Notes: generated by a model not told the origin, from the sequence alone. Positions 10,640-20,669 are shown, numbered from the stretch's first letter. The stretch: 64,000 nucleotides of DNA from Curvularia sp. ZM96 (GCA_022457065.1 JAJGBQ010000010.1:43570-107569), one strand, 5' to 3'. Numbers and translations: made by a program.

Positions 10640-10862
10640 TTTTTGCTTATTTTTTTTTTTCTAGCCCTTTTTTTTTCTAGTCCCCTGCGGGGCCTCGCCC
10701 TGCTGCGAGACAAGCCCGCGAGGGCTAGTTATGAAATAACGTCGAAAAAAAAACTAGGGGCTTACCCTTTGAGAAGACCCCCGATGAGGCTCATCCCGCA
10801 GGGATAGTAATTTCATAAATTACGTCGAAAAAAAAACGCAATGAAGACTGGGGCTGCTGCGC
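10640..10862. repeat. GC-rich palindromic element, family 1
   Basis: A full composite copy: a CCCTGCGGGG / GCCCTGCTGCGAGACAAG / GCCCGCGAGGGC module, a GACCCCCGATG module, GTCGAAAAAAAA boundaries and a GAAGACTGGGGCTGC end. It fills most of the trnI-trnW spacer. Confidence 0.85.
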
Positions 10863-10913
10863 TGAGATTATTAAAAATATTAAAACTTATATATCTTTTC
10901 ATTATATTATAGC

Positions 10914-10983
10914 AAGAGCATCCAGACTTGAACTGGAAATTTGAAGTTTGAAGCTTCCTATTTTACCAATTAAACTATACTCT
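10914..10983 (-). tRNA. trnW: tRNA-Trp (UCA)
   Basis: The anticodon loop CTTCAAA on GGAAG/CTTCA gives UCA, able to read both TGA and TGG. This fits the many in-frame TGA codons here. Acceptor AGAGTAT/ATGCTCT. Confidence 0.93.
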
Positions 10984-11353
10984 TTTTTTTTAAAATAATT
11001 AATAACACCTTATATAAAATTGAACAATACTTTTTAATAAAATGACGTTTAAAATTAAACTAATGTTAATAACCCCATTTTTGAAATGAATTACACTCTT
11101 TATTTATTTTTTATTCATCTTTTAAAAGATTTGTTATTGTTTTCAATATAATTACCTGTTGAAGACTTAATTTTATAACTATACTACATAGATACACTAA
11201 ATTCAAAAGAATGAAATGATTGTTATTATGTATAACTTATACTATCTGTATAGGTGTGTAAATATTATATCTATCTAGGTGCGTAAAAACCTTATCCCTT
11301 TAGATACGTAAAACTTTATCCCTTTAGATGTGTATAAATATTATATCTATATT
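10984..11353. other. AT-rich spacer
   Basis: No gene seen. 11260-11345 contains three imperfect copies of a ~35-base unit (TAGGTGCGTAAA / TAGATGTGTATAAATATTATATC). Confidence 0.55.
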
Positions 11354-11433
11354 CGGAAAAGAGTGGATTTGAACCACCAGGTGTTAAACACAATATTTAG
11401 CAAATATCTCGCCTTACCTATAGCAACTTTTCC
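11354..11433 (-). tRNA. trnS: tRNA-Ser (GCU)
   Basis: The anticodon loop TTGCTAA on GATAT/ATATT gives GCU. It has a long variable arm, and the acceptor starts GGAAAAG. Confidence 0.9.
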
Positions 11434-11599
11434 TTTTACCTGTAATATTATAAAATTTTAATGATAAAAATTTTGACTAGAATTGGAGTAAAATATGGAA
11501 TAGAAGTTAAACTTATAAGGGTTGTTGAACATATAACTGAAAAGTGTAGAATGGATGTTAATAGAGAATTTAACTTAAATAGAAACTAGCCCTAAAAAA

Positions 11600-11712
11600 A
11601 TTTTTTTTCTAGCCCCATCCTTACGAACTTATTCGTTCGGATGAGGTAAACTCTCACCTGACCTAATGGGGTCCTTAGGGGATACCCCTAAGCCTCCCAC
11701 ATGAGTGGGGGA
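11600..11712. repeat. GC-rich block, inverted relative of 32700-32795
   Basis: A ~95-bp block with CATCCTTACGAACTTATTCG, a CTCACCTGACCTAATGGGG stretch and a CCTTAGGGGATACCCCTAAG palindrome. The reverse complement of 32700-32795 matches it over nearly its whole length, so one is a translocated copy. Confidence 0.75.
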
Positions 11713-11737
11713 AATATATAAAGTTCATTATAGAGTA

Positions 11738-11809
11738 CGAGTCAGACCGGGCTTGAACCGATATCTACTTTCGTGACAAGAAAGTCCTTTACCATTAAGT
11801 TACTGACCC
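11738..11809 (-). tRNA. trnD: tRNA-Asp (GUC)
   Basis: Acceptor GGGTCAG/CTGACTC, anticodon loop TTGTCAC on CTTTC/GAAAG. Confidence 0.93.
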
Positions 11810-11812
11810 AAT

Positions 11813-11883
11813 ACGGCCAACCGAACTCGAATCGGTACAAATCGTTTGGAAGACGAATGGACTAACCATTATCCTATGGCCGC
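11813..11883 (-). tRNA. trnG: tRNA-Gly (UCC)
   Basis: Acceptor GCGGCCA/TTGGCCG, anticodon loop CTTCCAA on TTCGT/ACGAT. Three bases from trnD. Confidence 0.92.
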
Positions 11884-12581
11884 TTTTTTTTGTTAGAGGC
11901 AAATATAATTTTCTATTATACAATACCTTTTTCATTATCTATTTTTATATTACATTGCTCCTATCTTTCTATTTTTTCCGTGTTACACTATATCCTTTAC
12001 AACTTTTACCTTCTCTAATACATCTGTTAAGAAAATAAATTGTAACTTTTAAAAACTATGCTGCTTTTGTAATAGATGCAAACTCGTAAGACACACCCGT
12101 ATCCATTTTTATAGCACAAACAGGAATAGATTTGGTTTTACCAGATAGCTTATTAGTTCATCTGTAAATTTCAGATTTTTTTTGTTATTATCTTTAAAGA
12201 TATCCCCTTTTTGTTTAAAAGGGTTCATATAAATGGTAACTGGAAATATAGACATGAAGAATATGGTGGTATTATCCCCCCCCCCCGCAAGCTTGCGGGG
12301 GGGGGTTAGAGGATATCAATCGTAAAATTAGTAATAGATTTACATTTAATAGTGTAGTATACCTAATATTTAATTTTGCAGGATCATTAAAAAACCTTAC
12401 TTTTGAACTTTCTAAAATATTTATTCTAATGAATTTTACCATTTAGTTAGTAAGAGTTTGCACCTTATAACTGAATTATTTACATTTTATTAGTAATTAA
12501 ACCTACATCTAACTATTTATTTAAGACTACTGTACTATTATTTAGTATTAATTTAATTAACCTATAGTCGTAGATATTTTA
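11884..12581. other. Spacer with hairpin and possible HEG relic
   Basis: 12280-12307 is a poly-C/GCAAGCTTGC/poly-G palindrome. On the minus strand about 12160-12060 reads KSIPVCAIKMDTGVSYEF followed by SITKAA, resembling the NUMOD1 DNA-binding repeat of homing endonucleases. No long frame surrounds it, so at most it is a relic. The rest is AT-rich. Confidence 0.4.
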
Positions 12582-12653
12582 TAAGATCTAAGGGACTTGA
12601 ACCCTTATGAGAATGATTAAAAGTCACACGCTTTACCATTAAGCTAAGATCTC
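12582..12653 (-). tRNA. trnK: tRNA-Lys (UUU)
   Basis: Acceptor GAGATCT/AGATCTT. The anticodon loop CTTTTAA on TGTGA/TCATT gives UUU. Confidence 0.92.
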
Positions 12654-12685
12654 TATAAACATATTTACTTACTATTAATAAGTAA

Positions 12686-12758
12686 TAAGAAATAAGAGAT
12701 TCGAACTCTTAACCTGCCGCGTGTAAAACGGATGCTCTACCAATTGAGCTAATTTCTT
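12686..12758 (-). tRNA. trnV: tRNA-Val (UAC)
   Basis: Acceptor AAGAAAT/ATTTCTT, D arm GCTC/GAGC, anticodon UAC in loop TTTACAC. It appears to be the parent of the degenerate copies at 31952-32024, 44834-44932, 52708-52805 and 60639-60737. Confidence 0.9.
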
Positions 12759-12838
12759 GAACTAATTTCTATTTTTTCTTTTTTTTACCTATGTTAAAAA
12801 AGACAGGAAAGACGTAATATCATTTTTAACCTTTTTTT

Positions 12839-13435
12839 TTATTTTACATTACTTTGTGGCTTTAAAGTAATAACTATTGCCCCAACCATCGCTAGTAATA
12901 ATATAATGGATGTAATTATTAATCATATAGAATAATTACCATACAGTATGTTTCCTATACTTGTTATATGAGAAGTTTCTGCTAAATATCCATCTCATGA
13001 CACAGATGTAACATTAGTTAAATTTTTTTTAATGCTAAAATGGTATAGTAAATTATTAGTCATTACCATATATGGTAAAACATTATTAACAAAGTAATTA
13101 AAGAAACTACCTACTAATATAGCTAAAGGTATACTATTAATACTATCTGTTAATAGTTCAGATATTCTAACATTTATTAACATTAATATAAATAAAAATA
13201 GGATTGATACAGCCCCTATATATACTAATAAGTAAGATAAACCTATAAAGTTTAATCCTGTTAGGATTAAATAAGCAGATATACATAAAAATAAACCTAT
13301 TAAAAATAAAACAGATACAATAGGATTCTTACTAATAATAACTAATATACCTAATAATATAGCAATAATGTATAATAAATCTAAATTAACTGCATTATAA
13401 CCACTAAATGTCATTTCATTAACTATAAACAACAT
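12839..13435 (-). CDS. nad6: NADH dehydrogenase subunit 6
   Basis: A membrane subunit of respiratory complex I, 198 residues and intronless. The conserved core is visible as LLGILVIISKNPIVSVLFL and a LVYIGAVSILFLFILML helix, with strong hydrophobic helices throughout. An internal TGA near 12993 is Trp, so the frame continues to a TAA at 12841-12839. Start is the ATG after an AT-rich leader; a second ATG six codons in is possible. It is flanked by trnV downstream and trnN upstream, so tRNA excision could release its mRNA. Confidence 0.93.
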
Positions 13436-13544
13436 ATAAAAATTTTCTTTACCCTTTCCATAACTATTATATAACTATTACATAAGTCTATATTAGGATT
13501 GTTAAGTAAAATATACCTATTTTATGTTACTACTATAATAGCCA

Positions 13545-13612
13545 TTAACAAATAATGATAACTATTTAGTTATGAGGGATATACTGCCCTCAATCATTAT
13601 TTGTAATATTGT
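13545..13612. repeat. Long stem-loop upstream of nad6
   Basis: ACAAATAATGAT and ATCATTATTTGT form an outer stem. Inside is a GAGGGATATACTGCCCTC hairpin. A candidate processing or regulatory structure in the nad6 leader; function not established. Confidence 0.6.
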
Positions 13613-13715
13613 TTGAAATAATTAAATGTGTTAAGTAATTAAACTCAAAAAGTAAAAGGCTGTTGGAATTCACTTAAACTGCAAAAATAGTAGACATAAG
13701 TCTTTTATAAACTGA

Positions 13716-13786
13716 AGCCTTTAAAATGAATCGAACATTTATCAGAACATTAACAGTATTCCGCTTTACCATTGAGCTATAAAAAC
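13716..13786 (-). tRNA. trnN: tRNA-Asn (GUU)
   Basis: Acceptor GTTTTTA/TAAAGGC pairs only with two G-T pairs. Anticodon loop CTGTTAA on GAATA/TGTTC. A second copy with a better acceptor stem lies at 32122-32192. Confidence 0.9.
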
Positions 13787-13867
13787 TATTAAATAATATA
13801 ATCTATGTATAAAATTAACCATATAAGAATTATATTTATAATACAATATTAACATTTAATTAAAAGT

Positions 13868-13952
13868 TAGGAGACAAGAGATTCGAACTCTTAAAAGCGT
13901 AATACTATTGAGTTTACAGCTCAACCCTTCTTACCAATAAAGGAACTCTCCT
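13868..13952 (-). tRNA. trnY: tRNA-Tyr (GUA)
   Basis: Type II tRNA. The anticodon loop CTGTAAA on TTGAG/CTCAA gives GUA. Acceptor AGGAGAG/GTCTCCT. Confidence 0.92.
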
Positions 13953-13968
13953 TTTTTCATGTAGCTTT

Positions 13969-14051
13969 TATCCGAAGAACGACTTGAACGTTCACGACAT
14001 AACGTCAACAAAGCTTAAATTTGTCCTGTCTACCAATTCCAGCACTCGGAT
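13969..14051 (-). tRNA. trnL: tRNA-Leu (UAA)
   Basis: Type II tRNA. The anticodon loop TTTAAGC on ACAAA/TTTGT gives UAA, the UUR decoder. Acceptor ATCCGAG/TTCGGAT. Confidence 0.92.
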
Positions 14052-14097
14052 TTTTACTATGCCCAAAGGGATACCTTAGGGATACCTGGGGTTTCCC

Positions 14098-14240
14098 CAG
14101 CAAAGCAGCCTCAGTCTTCTTTTCTTATTTTTTTCTATCCCGGAGGGGCTTACCCTTTGGGAAGACCCCCGATGGGGCTCATCCTGGCAGGGATAGTAAT
14201 TTCTATGAAATTACGTCGAAAAAAAAAAAACAAACTAATT
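14098..14240. repeat. GC-rich palindromic element, family 1
   Basis: Starts CAGCAAAGCAGCCTCAGTC, then the CCCGGAGGGGCTTACCC module, GACCCCCGATGGGGCTCAT, ATCC-GGCAGGGATAG and ATTTC-GAAAT, ending GTCGAAAAAAAAAA. Nearly identical to 16593-16727. A poly-G run follows at 14300-14315. Confidence 0.85.
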
Positions 14241-14342
14241 AACTAAATAAAATTAGGGAGAAAAGGGTCAGCTCCCCTTCTCTTGGGGCTAAAAAAATAA
14301 GGGGGGGGGGGGAGGGGACTAGATAACGGTATAAACTTTTTA

Positions 14343-14460
14343 TGAGCCTGTTTATGGATTTGAACCATATAAATAACTAACAACTTATGCTACTTGCACA
14401 GATGTTTATGGATTTGAACCATATAAATTGATAATAATTTATGCTCCTTGCACAGACTTT
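14343..14460 (-). repeat. Tandem pair of tRNA-like units
   Basis: Two ~57-base units just 3' of rns, each ending in a T-arm-like TATGG-TTCAAAT-CCATA. Each is preceded by CTGTGCAAG-AGCAT and an AT-rich stem-loop. CTGT/ACAG can close a short acceptor. No D arm or clear anticodon is present. They could be relics of trnC, which I could not find in this window. Confidence 0.5.
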
Positions 14461-14469
14461 TTTTTTTGG

Positions 14470-16105
14470 GTGTATCGTTAATATTCATTAATCCCGGGCT
14501 AGTTCCCCAACCCGAACCGTATTTCGACTTAACACCAATTAGAGTCACGCATACGAAGATATTTCTGCCAAAAGATCTAAACCTGTATATTTAGACTAGC
14601 AATCCGCAGCCACCAAACTTATTGCACATACTCCTTTCAGCGCCTGACGAGTGGTTAGTACCTATCTGAGATAAAATTCACCGTGATGTGATTACTCACG
14701 ATTACTAGTAATTCCTTTTTCATGCAGTCGAATTTCAGACTACAATCCATACTTTATCCTATTTTAGGGATTAGCTCCAATTCGCATTATTGCATCCCTT
14801 TGTAAAGGCACATGTGGCACGTCTATAGCCCACAATATTAAGGCCATGATGACTTGTCTTAGTCCCTATTATCACATCCAATTGTAAGCGGAGAGCTGCT
14901 TTATTGTAATAAATAAAACAAGGGTTTACGTTAATTTAATGGACCTAACCAAATCTCACGACATTAACTGAAGACAGCCATGCAACGCATGTGGTCTAAA
15001 AATTCAAAAAAAATATTTTAGGTCATTCAAATTGTGGTAAGGTTATTCGCGGATCATCGAATTAAATAACATACTTCACTACTGGTTTCAGAAACGGTCT
15101 AATGATTTCAGTTCCTGCGTTGCCACATTACTCTTGAGGTGGAGTGCTTCCACTTTCATTTATAGTTCCGCCTTAAAGCCAACCTATGGCACTCATCATT
15201 GTCTGCCCAGGTTACGGGGGTATCTAATCCTCTTCACTCTCTGAGCCTTCGTCCCTCAACGTCAGTTATAGCACATTGCTGTTTTCCTAATTTAGAGATA
15301 GCAAGTACATGTACATAGAGGTTTGCCTTCGCCGTTATCAGTCCTATTGGTATTAACAAATTTCATCTTTCCTCCAACAATTCCGACATATTCCTCTCAC
15401 ATATCAAACTCAAGTGTACCAGGTACTTATTTAAGCCATTGCACACCGTCTAGGTACCCTATATACCTGTTAAAGATGAATAACACTCGTCTCCCTTGTC
15501 TTACCGCGACTGCTGGCACAAGATTTGGTCGAGACCTATGGATATAAAGTTTTCATAATAAGCTTTATCCAGAACTTTATAAGACCTAGTCAAGCAAGTT
15601 AATAAACTTATTATATTAACTCTCATTCCTGCAAGTTGCTGGTTCAGCCGTTAGGCCATTGACCAAAATTCCTCACTGCTGTACTACACGCACTGGGGTT
15701 TTTTCAGACCCAGTGTGGTCAATAGACCTCTCAGTCTTGACTACGGACACAAGCTAAATATGCCATTACCATACTTACTACTTATCCGATGGTTATTAAT
15801 AATCAACTAAGAGCGAAATACTATTTCTTTTAAACACATTTATAATTAATATTATTAACCTTTATATCTAAACTTTTCAATATAATCGACCACTGGGTGA
15901 TTAGATATAGTGTTAATCACTAATAATAAATGGTTATTATAAGGGATTTATTTTGCCTTACTCTTAGGTAGCCATAATACCTCTTACTCACCTGTACACC
16001 ACTTCAATATACATAATTTATACAAATTAAATATTGACGTTCGATTAGCATGTGTCAAGCATTTACATAGCGTTCACTCAGAGCCATCATCAAACTCAAA
16101 TAAAA
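14470..16105 (-). rRNA. rns: Small subunit ribosomal RNA
   Basis: The minus strand begins with a 5' block GATGATGGCTCTGAGTGAA and runs through standard SSU landmarks: the 530 loop region near 15640-15720, the 900 region near 15160-15260 (plus strand GGTATCTAATCC), and the decoding region near 14520-14570. About 1.63 kb, with no intron seen. Ends are estimated. Confidence 0.92.
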
Positions 16106-16200
16106 ATAAAAAATGTAAAATACTATTTATTAACTAAATACTATCCCTAAGGGGGTCCCTTTGGGGGATAGTAAATTAAAATTGATTCGTTCTAACTATC

Positions 16201-16271
16201 TTTCTTACCTAAGACTCGAACTTAGATTAGGATATTAGGAATATCTTGTTCTACCATTAAACTAATAAGAA
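16201..16271 (-). tRNA. trnR: tRNA-Arg family, CCU anticodon
   Basis: Acceptor TTCTTAT/GTAAGAA. The anticodon loop TTCCTAA on AGATA/TATCC gives CCU, predicting AGG decoding. Close paralog of trnR(UCU) 64 bases away. Confidence 0.8.
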
Positions 16272-16334
16272 TTTTTTTTATAAGATAAATCTAGCTATAC
16301 CGTTAAATGAATAGCTATTACTATAGAAATCGTT

Positions 16335-16405
16335 ATTCTTATCTAAGATTCGAACTTAGATTCAGATATTAGAAGTATCTTGTTCTACCATTAAACTAAT
16401 AAGAA
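16335..16405 (-). tRNA. trnR: tRNA-Arg (UCU)
   Basis: Acceptor TTCTTAT/ATAAGAA. The anticodon loop CTTCTAA on AGATA/TATCT gives UCU, the standard AGR decoder and likely parent of the CCU and CAU paralogs. Confidence 0.9.
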
Positions 16406-16592
16406 TCTTTCTTATTAATTATCTCATAAAAACATATAATATGTAAATGTAAAATAGTTTATTTAAAACCCTCTATCTATTCACTTGGGTATTGTTTTGG
16501 AGCATACCCATTACATTACTATTAAATTTTATATAGTCCATAGAATTTTTCTTATAATGTGTTATATAACTATTAAACCATTCTATTTTCCC

Positions 16593-16727
16593 TCAGCGCA
16601 GCAGCTTCAGTCTTGTTTGCTTATTTTTTTTTCTAGCCCGGAGGGGCTTACCCTTTGGGAAGACCCCCGATGGGGCTCATCCCGCAGGGATAGTAATTTC
16701 ATAGAAATTACGTCGAAAAAAAAAACG
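16593..16727. repeat. GC-rich palindromic element, family 1
   Basis: Same order of modules as 14098-14240, from CAGCGCAGCAGCTTCAGTC to GTCGAAAAAAAAAA. The flanks at 16485-16560 and 16780-16830 repeat each other (GAGCATACCCATTACATTAC), so the element may have landed in, or caused, a local duplication. Confidence 0.85.
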
Positions 16728-16825
16728 GAAGAAATAATATGTAAATCCTAAAAAGGGTTATATGTTTTCATAACCATTCATTCGGGTTTTGTTTTAGAGT
16801 ATACCCATTACATTACTATTAAATT

Positions 16826-17437
16826 CTATACAAACCCATTGGTGGACTTCCTGAAAATGGACGCGCCACCATCACCTACAGGATCACCCTTATTCCACTC
16901 AATGTCTTTTCTAAAATCAGCTAGTATTCGTATATCATACTTTCTAAAAGTGATTTGAACATAAACAATATCTTCATCTAATCCCTGCGGGATTCCCCTT
17001 AGGGAACCCTGAAGGGATTCCCCGCAGGGGAATAGATTATACTCCTTAAAATAGTCCTCTAATTTATATCTCGTTATGTTGTATAAATCATCTAAGCTAT
17101 TATCTGATTCATAGGAAAATCCAAATTGATTACCAGCCATAAAATAACTATCCAAACGATATCTAACTTTAATGTATATAGTGTATTTAGTATTTCACTC
17201 GATAGTACTTTTAATTTTTGTACAAAATGTAATAAAGTTAACCATATCATATATTCTAAAATACACATCTAATGGTTTTTCTTTACTATGTAAATACTGA
17301 ACTGGAACCGGAGCAAAGAAAGGATTATTTTGTGAACTAGAAGATGTAAATCTAATATTAAGTCCTCTCGCTCCGAGTAAAATAGTAGTTAACATCTGAA
17401 TTCTTTTGTTAATAAAATTAAGTCTTTGTGTTTTCAT
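16826..17437 (-). pseudogene. Truncated family B DNA polymerase of linear-plasmid type
   Basis: One open frame of about 203 codons when TGA is Trp. It resembles the N-terminal region of protein-primed DNA polymerases of fungal mitochondrial linear plasmids, with blocks such as YTIYIKVRYRLDSYFMAGN and VYVQITFRKYDIRIL. Only the N-terminal part is present, since full-length enzymes run to roughly 900 residues or more, so it is a remnant. A GC-rich block at 16981-17034 adds residues LFPCGESLQG-SLRGIPQG in frame. It implies past integration of a linear plasmid. Confidence 0.65.
16981..17034. repeat. GC-rich palindrome inside polymerase remnant
   Basis: CCCTGCGGGATTCCCC and GGATTCCCCGCAGGGG flank TTAGGGAACCCTGAAGG. 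It is inserted in frame in the plasmid polymerase ORF. Confidence 0.7.
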
Positions 17438-18426
17438 GTTTTTTAAAAAATATCGCCCACATCGCGTGGCTGTTTACGGGGTTGGTTCAGAAATCACCCG
17501 CCCAAGGGTTCGTTTCCAAGCTGGGTAACGCTGGACCAGACGTTAAACAATATCGATTGCAGGCTGGTGAGTTATAGATGTATTTACATCCTTTCAAATT
17601 CCGCTTATTCCTCCCTTTGTGTCTAATAACACGATCGCTTACTACACTTCTTCTCCAACCCCGGTAGGGTGATCCAACGTGCGGATATAAGTTCAGAAGC
17701 AGCATCCTTATTCATTAGTTAAATCCATCTGATAGAGCTCCTTCACCTACTGATGTATTGTATGTAACTCGGTATTATCCTGTGTTCCATTACACACTCA
17801 TCGTTAAAGATAATCCATTATAATACGCATCAGATAAACCATATTTCAAAGAATGAAATCTGAAGAATCTTGCCAGACTTCTTTATCGCTTCCGTAGGAT
17901 GGGGTTTCTTAAGGGGTGTCCCCTTAAGTCTAAACGAAGTTTGGGGCCCCAAGAGATCAGTATATTTGGTTGCATTGAATGGTTATCACGTATTACATTA
18001 ACAGTTTTATCTTAATGTTAGTATGATTAAATCCCTACGGAAAGGATAAGTCCGGTTTAACTTGGATCTCGCTATCAACACATTGTGTTGAAGGCTAGCA
18101 ATCCACTGAAGTCTCGAAATCTAGGCAGATTCTGCCTACCGTCGATTTCTATGACTTCAAAGTTAAACGACAAAGGATACGAGTCGGGTACCAAAATTTA
18201 AGAATCGAACACCAAAATTTAAATAAATCCCGACGAAATGCACACGAAAACGAGCGTTCTCTGGCGGTGTTCAAAATAAGGTGGAATTAGAAGAAATATT
18301 CTCGAAATGAAAATGAGGATATTTCCTCCATAGCGAGGGAAAAATAACCTTTCGGAACTACCACTATATTCCCCAAATAGTAATAGTTATACTAAACGTC
18401 TTAAAGTAAAAATATATGGTAAATGG
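17438..18426. other. Unexplained accessory DNA upstream of plasmid polymerase remnant
   Basis: Around 990 bases with noticeably higher G+C than the spacers. It holds local hairpins (AGGCAGATTCTGCCT near 18125, AAGGGGTGTCCCCTT near 17913), a repeat of ACCAAAATTTAA near 18190-18220, and short ORFs I do not recognise. About 18250-18345 is related in inverted orientation to 32315-32410. It may be plasmid flank or terminal-repeat material. Confidence 0.5.
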
Positions 18427-19038
18427 GTGGATACCAAACCTTTAATTATAAATAACATAAATAAATCTATTATAATTTATAAGAATAATTTTAGCTTACT
18501 TACTTATTCAGATCCTAAAATATGCATACCTTATACTACTCATAACTACACTAACTATAATAAAGTGTTTTGGGTAAGTAAGTTATTAATTACTAGCATG
18601 TTAAATTATATAATAAATACTAGCACATTAAATACTAGCACATTAAATTATATACTAAACATTAGCACATTAAATACTAGCACATTAAATTATATACTAA
18701 ACATTAGCATGTTAAATTATATAATAAGTACTAGCACATTAAATACTAGCACATTAAATTATATACTAAACATTAGCACGTTAAATTATATAATAAATAC
18801 TACTTTTAGTCATACAAATATTTTACATACAAATATGTATACTTGAATGGGTATTCAAATATACGGATTCATACATAACTTAAAACTATTTATTGAAAAA
18901 TTTAATAATTATAGAGTGACTAAATATAGTAATGACACAAAATTGGGAACTTTTTTAAAATATTTATTTATATTATATAGTAATCTTATTATATTGTATA
19001 TTAATCTTATTCTTTTGTACATCTGGATTATTATTTAA
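18427..19038 (+). CDS. Unrecognised ORF with internal minisatellite
   Basis: Open from a TAG at 18331-18333 to 19038, with a TGA at 18844-18846 read as Trp. The chosen start is a GTG; no ATG occurs before 18599. Residues of roughly 58-120 are repeats of the type LNTSTLNYILNIS. The C-terminal end is hydrophobic, ending in a run of Ile/Leu that could be a membrane segment. No family recognised. It could be a fragment of plasmid origin, given the polymerase remnant nearby. Coding status is uncertain. Confidence 0.4.
18590..18800 (+). repeat. Minisatellite, ACTAGCACATTAAA-type units
   Basis: Alternating units of ACTAGCACATTAAAT and TATATACTAAACATTAGC, about 15 copies in all, kept in the reading frame of the unknown ORF. 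Confidence 0.85.
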
Positions 19039-19114
19039 TCTTGAAGCATATTATGATATTTTATTTATAACTAGGGATAGATATTACTCTTCTGATAATT
19101 ATAACTACTATGTT

Positions 19115-19996
19115 ATGAATAACAATTTAAAGAACTTTAGTTTAAAGGATAAGGTGAACTTTGATTTAAATTATAGGGGGTATATAGATAAAGAAAATAA
19201 GTCTTCCAAATTAACTTTTTTAGAGCGTATCCTAAACAATAAAGGAATCCCTTTATCTAAGGATGTTGTGCAAATAAAGAAGACATTGACTAATAACATA
19301 GACTATAACTCAATACCTAATGAGTGTAAATTTACTCAATCCAATAGATTAACTTTGTTAAATAATGACTATCAATATAAACAATCTGTTAAACTTACTA
19401 TGTTAAATGATAAAAATATAAATAGTAGTTATATAAAACAAGTTCTAAACGGAAGTATAATCAGTAATTATGAAATTAAGATAGATAAAAGTATTATGAA
19501 AGAAGTTCTAGATAAATTTATCGTAGACAATAGACTTTATCAACATCAAAGAGTAGACTCTGTGTTGCAGGACAGAAAATTAACTAGTAATACTGATAGT
19601 AAACTCACACCAATAAATGAGGTTATCTTTAGTGCATTTACTCCCTCAACATACCTAGAATTAAAGGAGGAAATCTCACTAGTCCCCTGCGGGGCCTTGC
19701 CCTGCTGCGGGACAAGCCCGCGAGGGCTAGTTGAAAAACAAATAACGGATTTGAAAAGTTTAAAACTGGATGATAAGCTTAAAGATGCACATGCAGATAG
19801 ATTACAATCTGCTTTAACTTATTACTATGGACAATGTTATAATCATGAGAAAGCTGTTTTCCGTACCGCTAAGGATCTACCATTGAATGATGAGGATATG
19901 GATAAAGTATATACAGACTTACATTTATTAAAAACAAAAATATCTAATCTCATAAAAGATTTAGATAAAAACTCTCATAGGAGATTGAATCCTTAA
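19115..19996 (+). CDS. Unrecognised 293-residue ORF
   Basis: An uninterrupted frame from ATG to TAA, lysine- and asparagine-rich, hydrophilic and without membrane helices. Residues about 189-208 are encoded by a GC-rich palindrome inserted in frame ([20 protein letters not shown]), showing the reading frame tolerates or postdates the insertion. The C-terminus looks helical. I do not recognise a domain. It sits between the plasmid-derived region and cox1 and may be an accessory, plasmid-linked gene. Confidence 0.5.
   Translation: MNNNLKNFSLKDKVNFDLNYRGYIDKENKSSKLTFLERILNNKGIPLSKDVVQIKKTLTNNIDYNSIPNECKFTQSNRLTLLNNDYQYKQSVKLTMLNDKNINSSYIKQVLNGSIISNYEIKIDKSIMKEVLDKFIVDNRLYQHQRVDSVLQDRKLTSNTDSKLTPINEVIFSAFTPSTYLELKEEISLVPCGALPCCGTSPRGLVEKQITDLKSLKLDDKLKDAHADRLQSALTYYYGQCYNHEKAVFRTAKDLPLNDEDMDKVYTDLHLLKTKISNLIKDLDKNSHRRLNP
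19676..19732 (+). repeat. GC-rich palindromic element, family 1, inside ORF
   Basis: TAGTCCCCTGCGGGGCC, GCCCTGCTGCGGGACAAG and GCCCGCGAGGGCTAG modules, the same as at 20318-20368, 38166-38220 and 54900-54955. 57 bp here, so an insertion keeps the frame. Confidence 0.85.
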
Positions 19997-20219
19997 TAAT
20001 AAAAAAAAAACCTATCAATGTTTGTTTAAAAAAGAACAAGGATAGCTCACAATAAAAAAATATAGTACAGCATATGGCCTTATAAATCAACGGCTAGCTT
20101 AATTATGAAGTAAAGTAATTTATTTTATAAACATGTGTGGTTCTTGTAAATCTATAAGTTTTTACTATAACTATAGTAAATTGTAATTACACAGTTTATC
20201 GCTTAAAAAGGATAAACTA

Positions 20220-20410
20220 GCCCTTTTATTTTTTTTTAGCCCCGAGGGGGCTGACCCTTTGGGAAGACCCCCGATGGGGCTCATCCCGGCAGGGATAGTT
20301 ATTTCTCTTTTTTTCTAGTCCCCTGCGGGGCCTTGCCCTGCTGCGGGACAAGCCCGCGAGGGCTAGTAATTTCATAGAAATTACGTCGAAAAAAAAAAAC
20401 AAAGGAAATA
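20220..20410. repeat. GC-rich palindromic element, family 1 (double module)
   Basis: Contains both the GACCCCCGATGGGGCTCAT and CCCTGCGGGG modules, then ATTTC-GAAAT and GTCGAAAAAAAAAA. The surrounding 19997-20669 upstream of cox1 has no other recognisable gene. Confidence 0.85.
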
Positions 20411-20669
20411 ACGTCAAAAAGAATAAAAAAAAAGGGTTTAAAAAAAGAACATGTTCTTTTTTTATTACTATAACTCTCCAATAAAAGTGTAGTAAAATGA
20501 ACTTTTTTAGCAATATATCTTATATGAATAGGATATATACCTACATTTTTTTTTTTAGATAAATGTGACTCCTTGCTCCCCATCTATTAATAGCTTTTCT
20601 ACAAGCAAAGTTATATTATCTAAAAATAATAAATACAATAACCTTAATATAAAAACATCAGGGATTAGT

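Noticed and set aside
17487..17705. 72-codon minus-strand ORF upstream of the polymerase remnant
   Set aside because: No domain and composition follows the local G+C-rich block; kept only as unexplained sequence.
17438..18426. Group II intron
   Set aside because: A GTGCGG-like start is present, but I found no domain V and no reverse transcriptase sequence.
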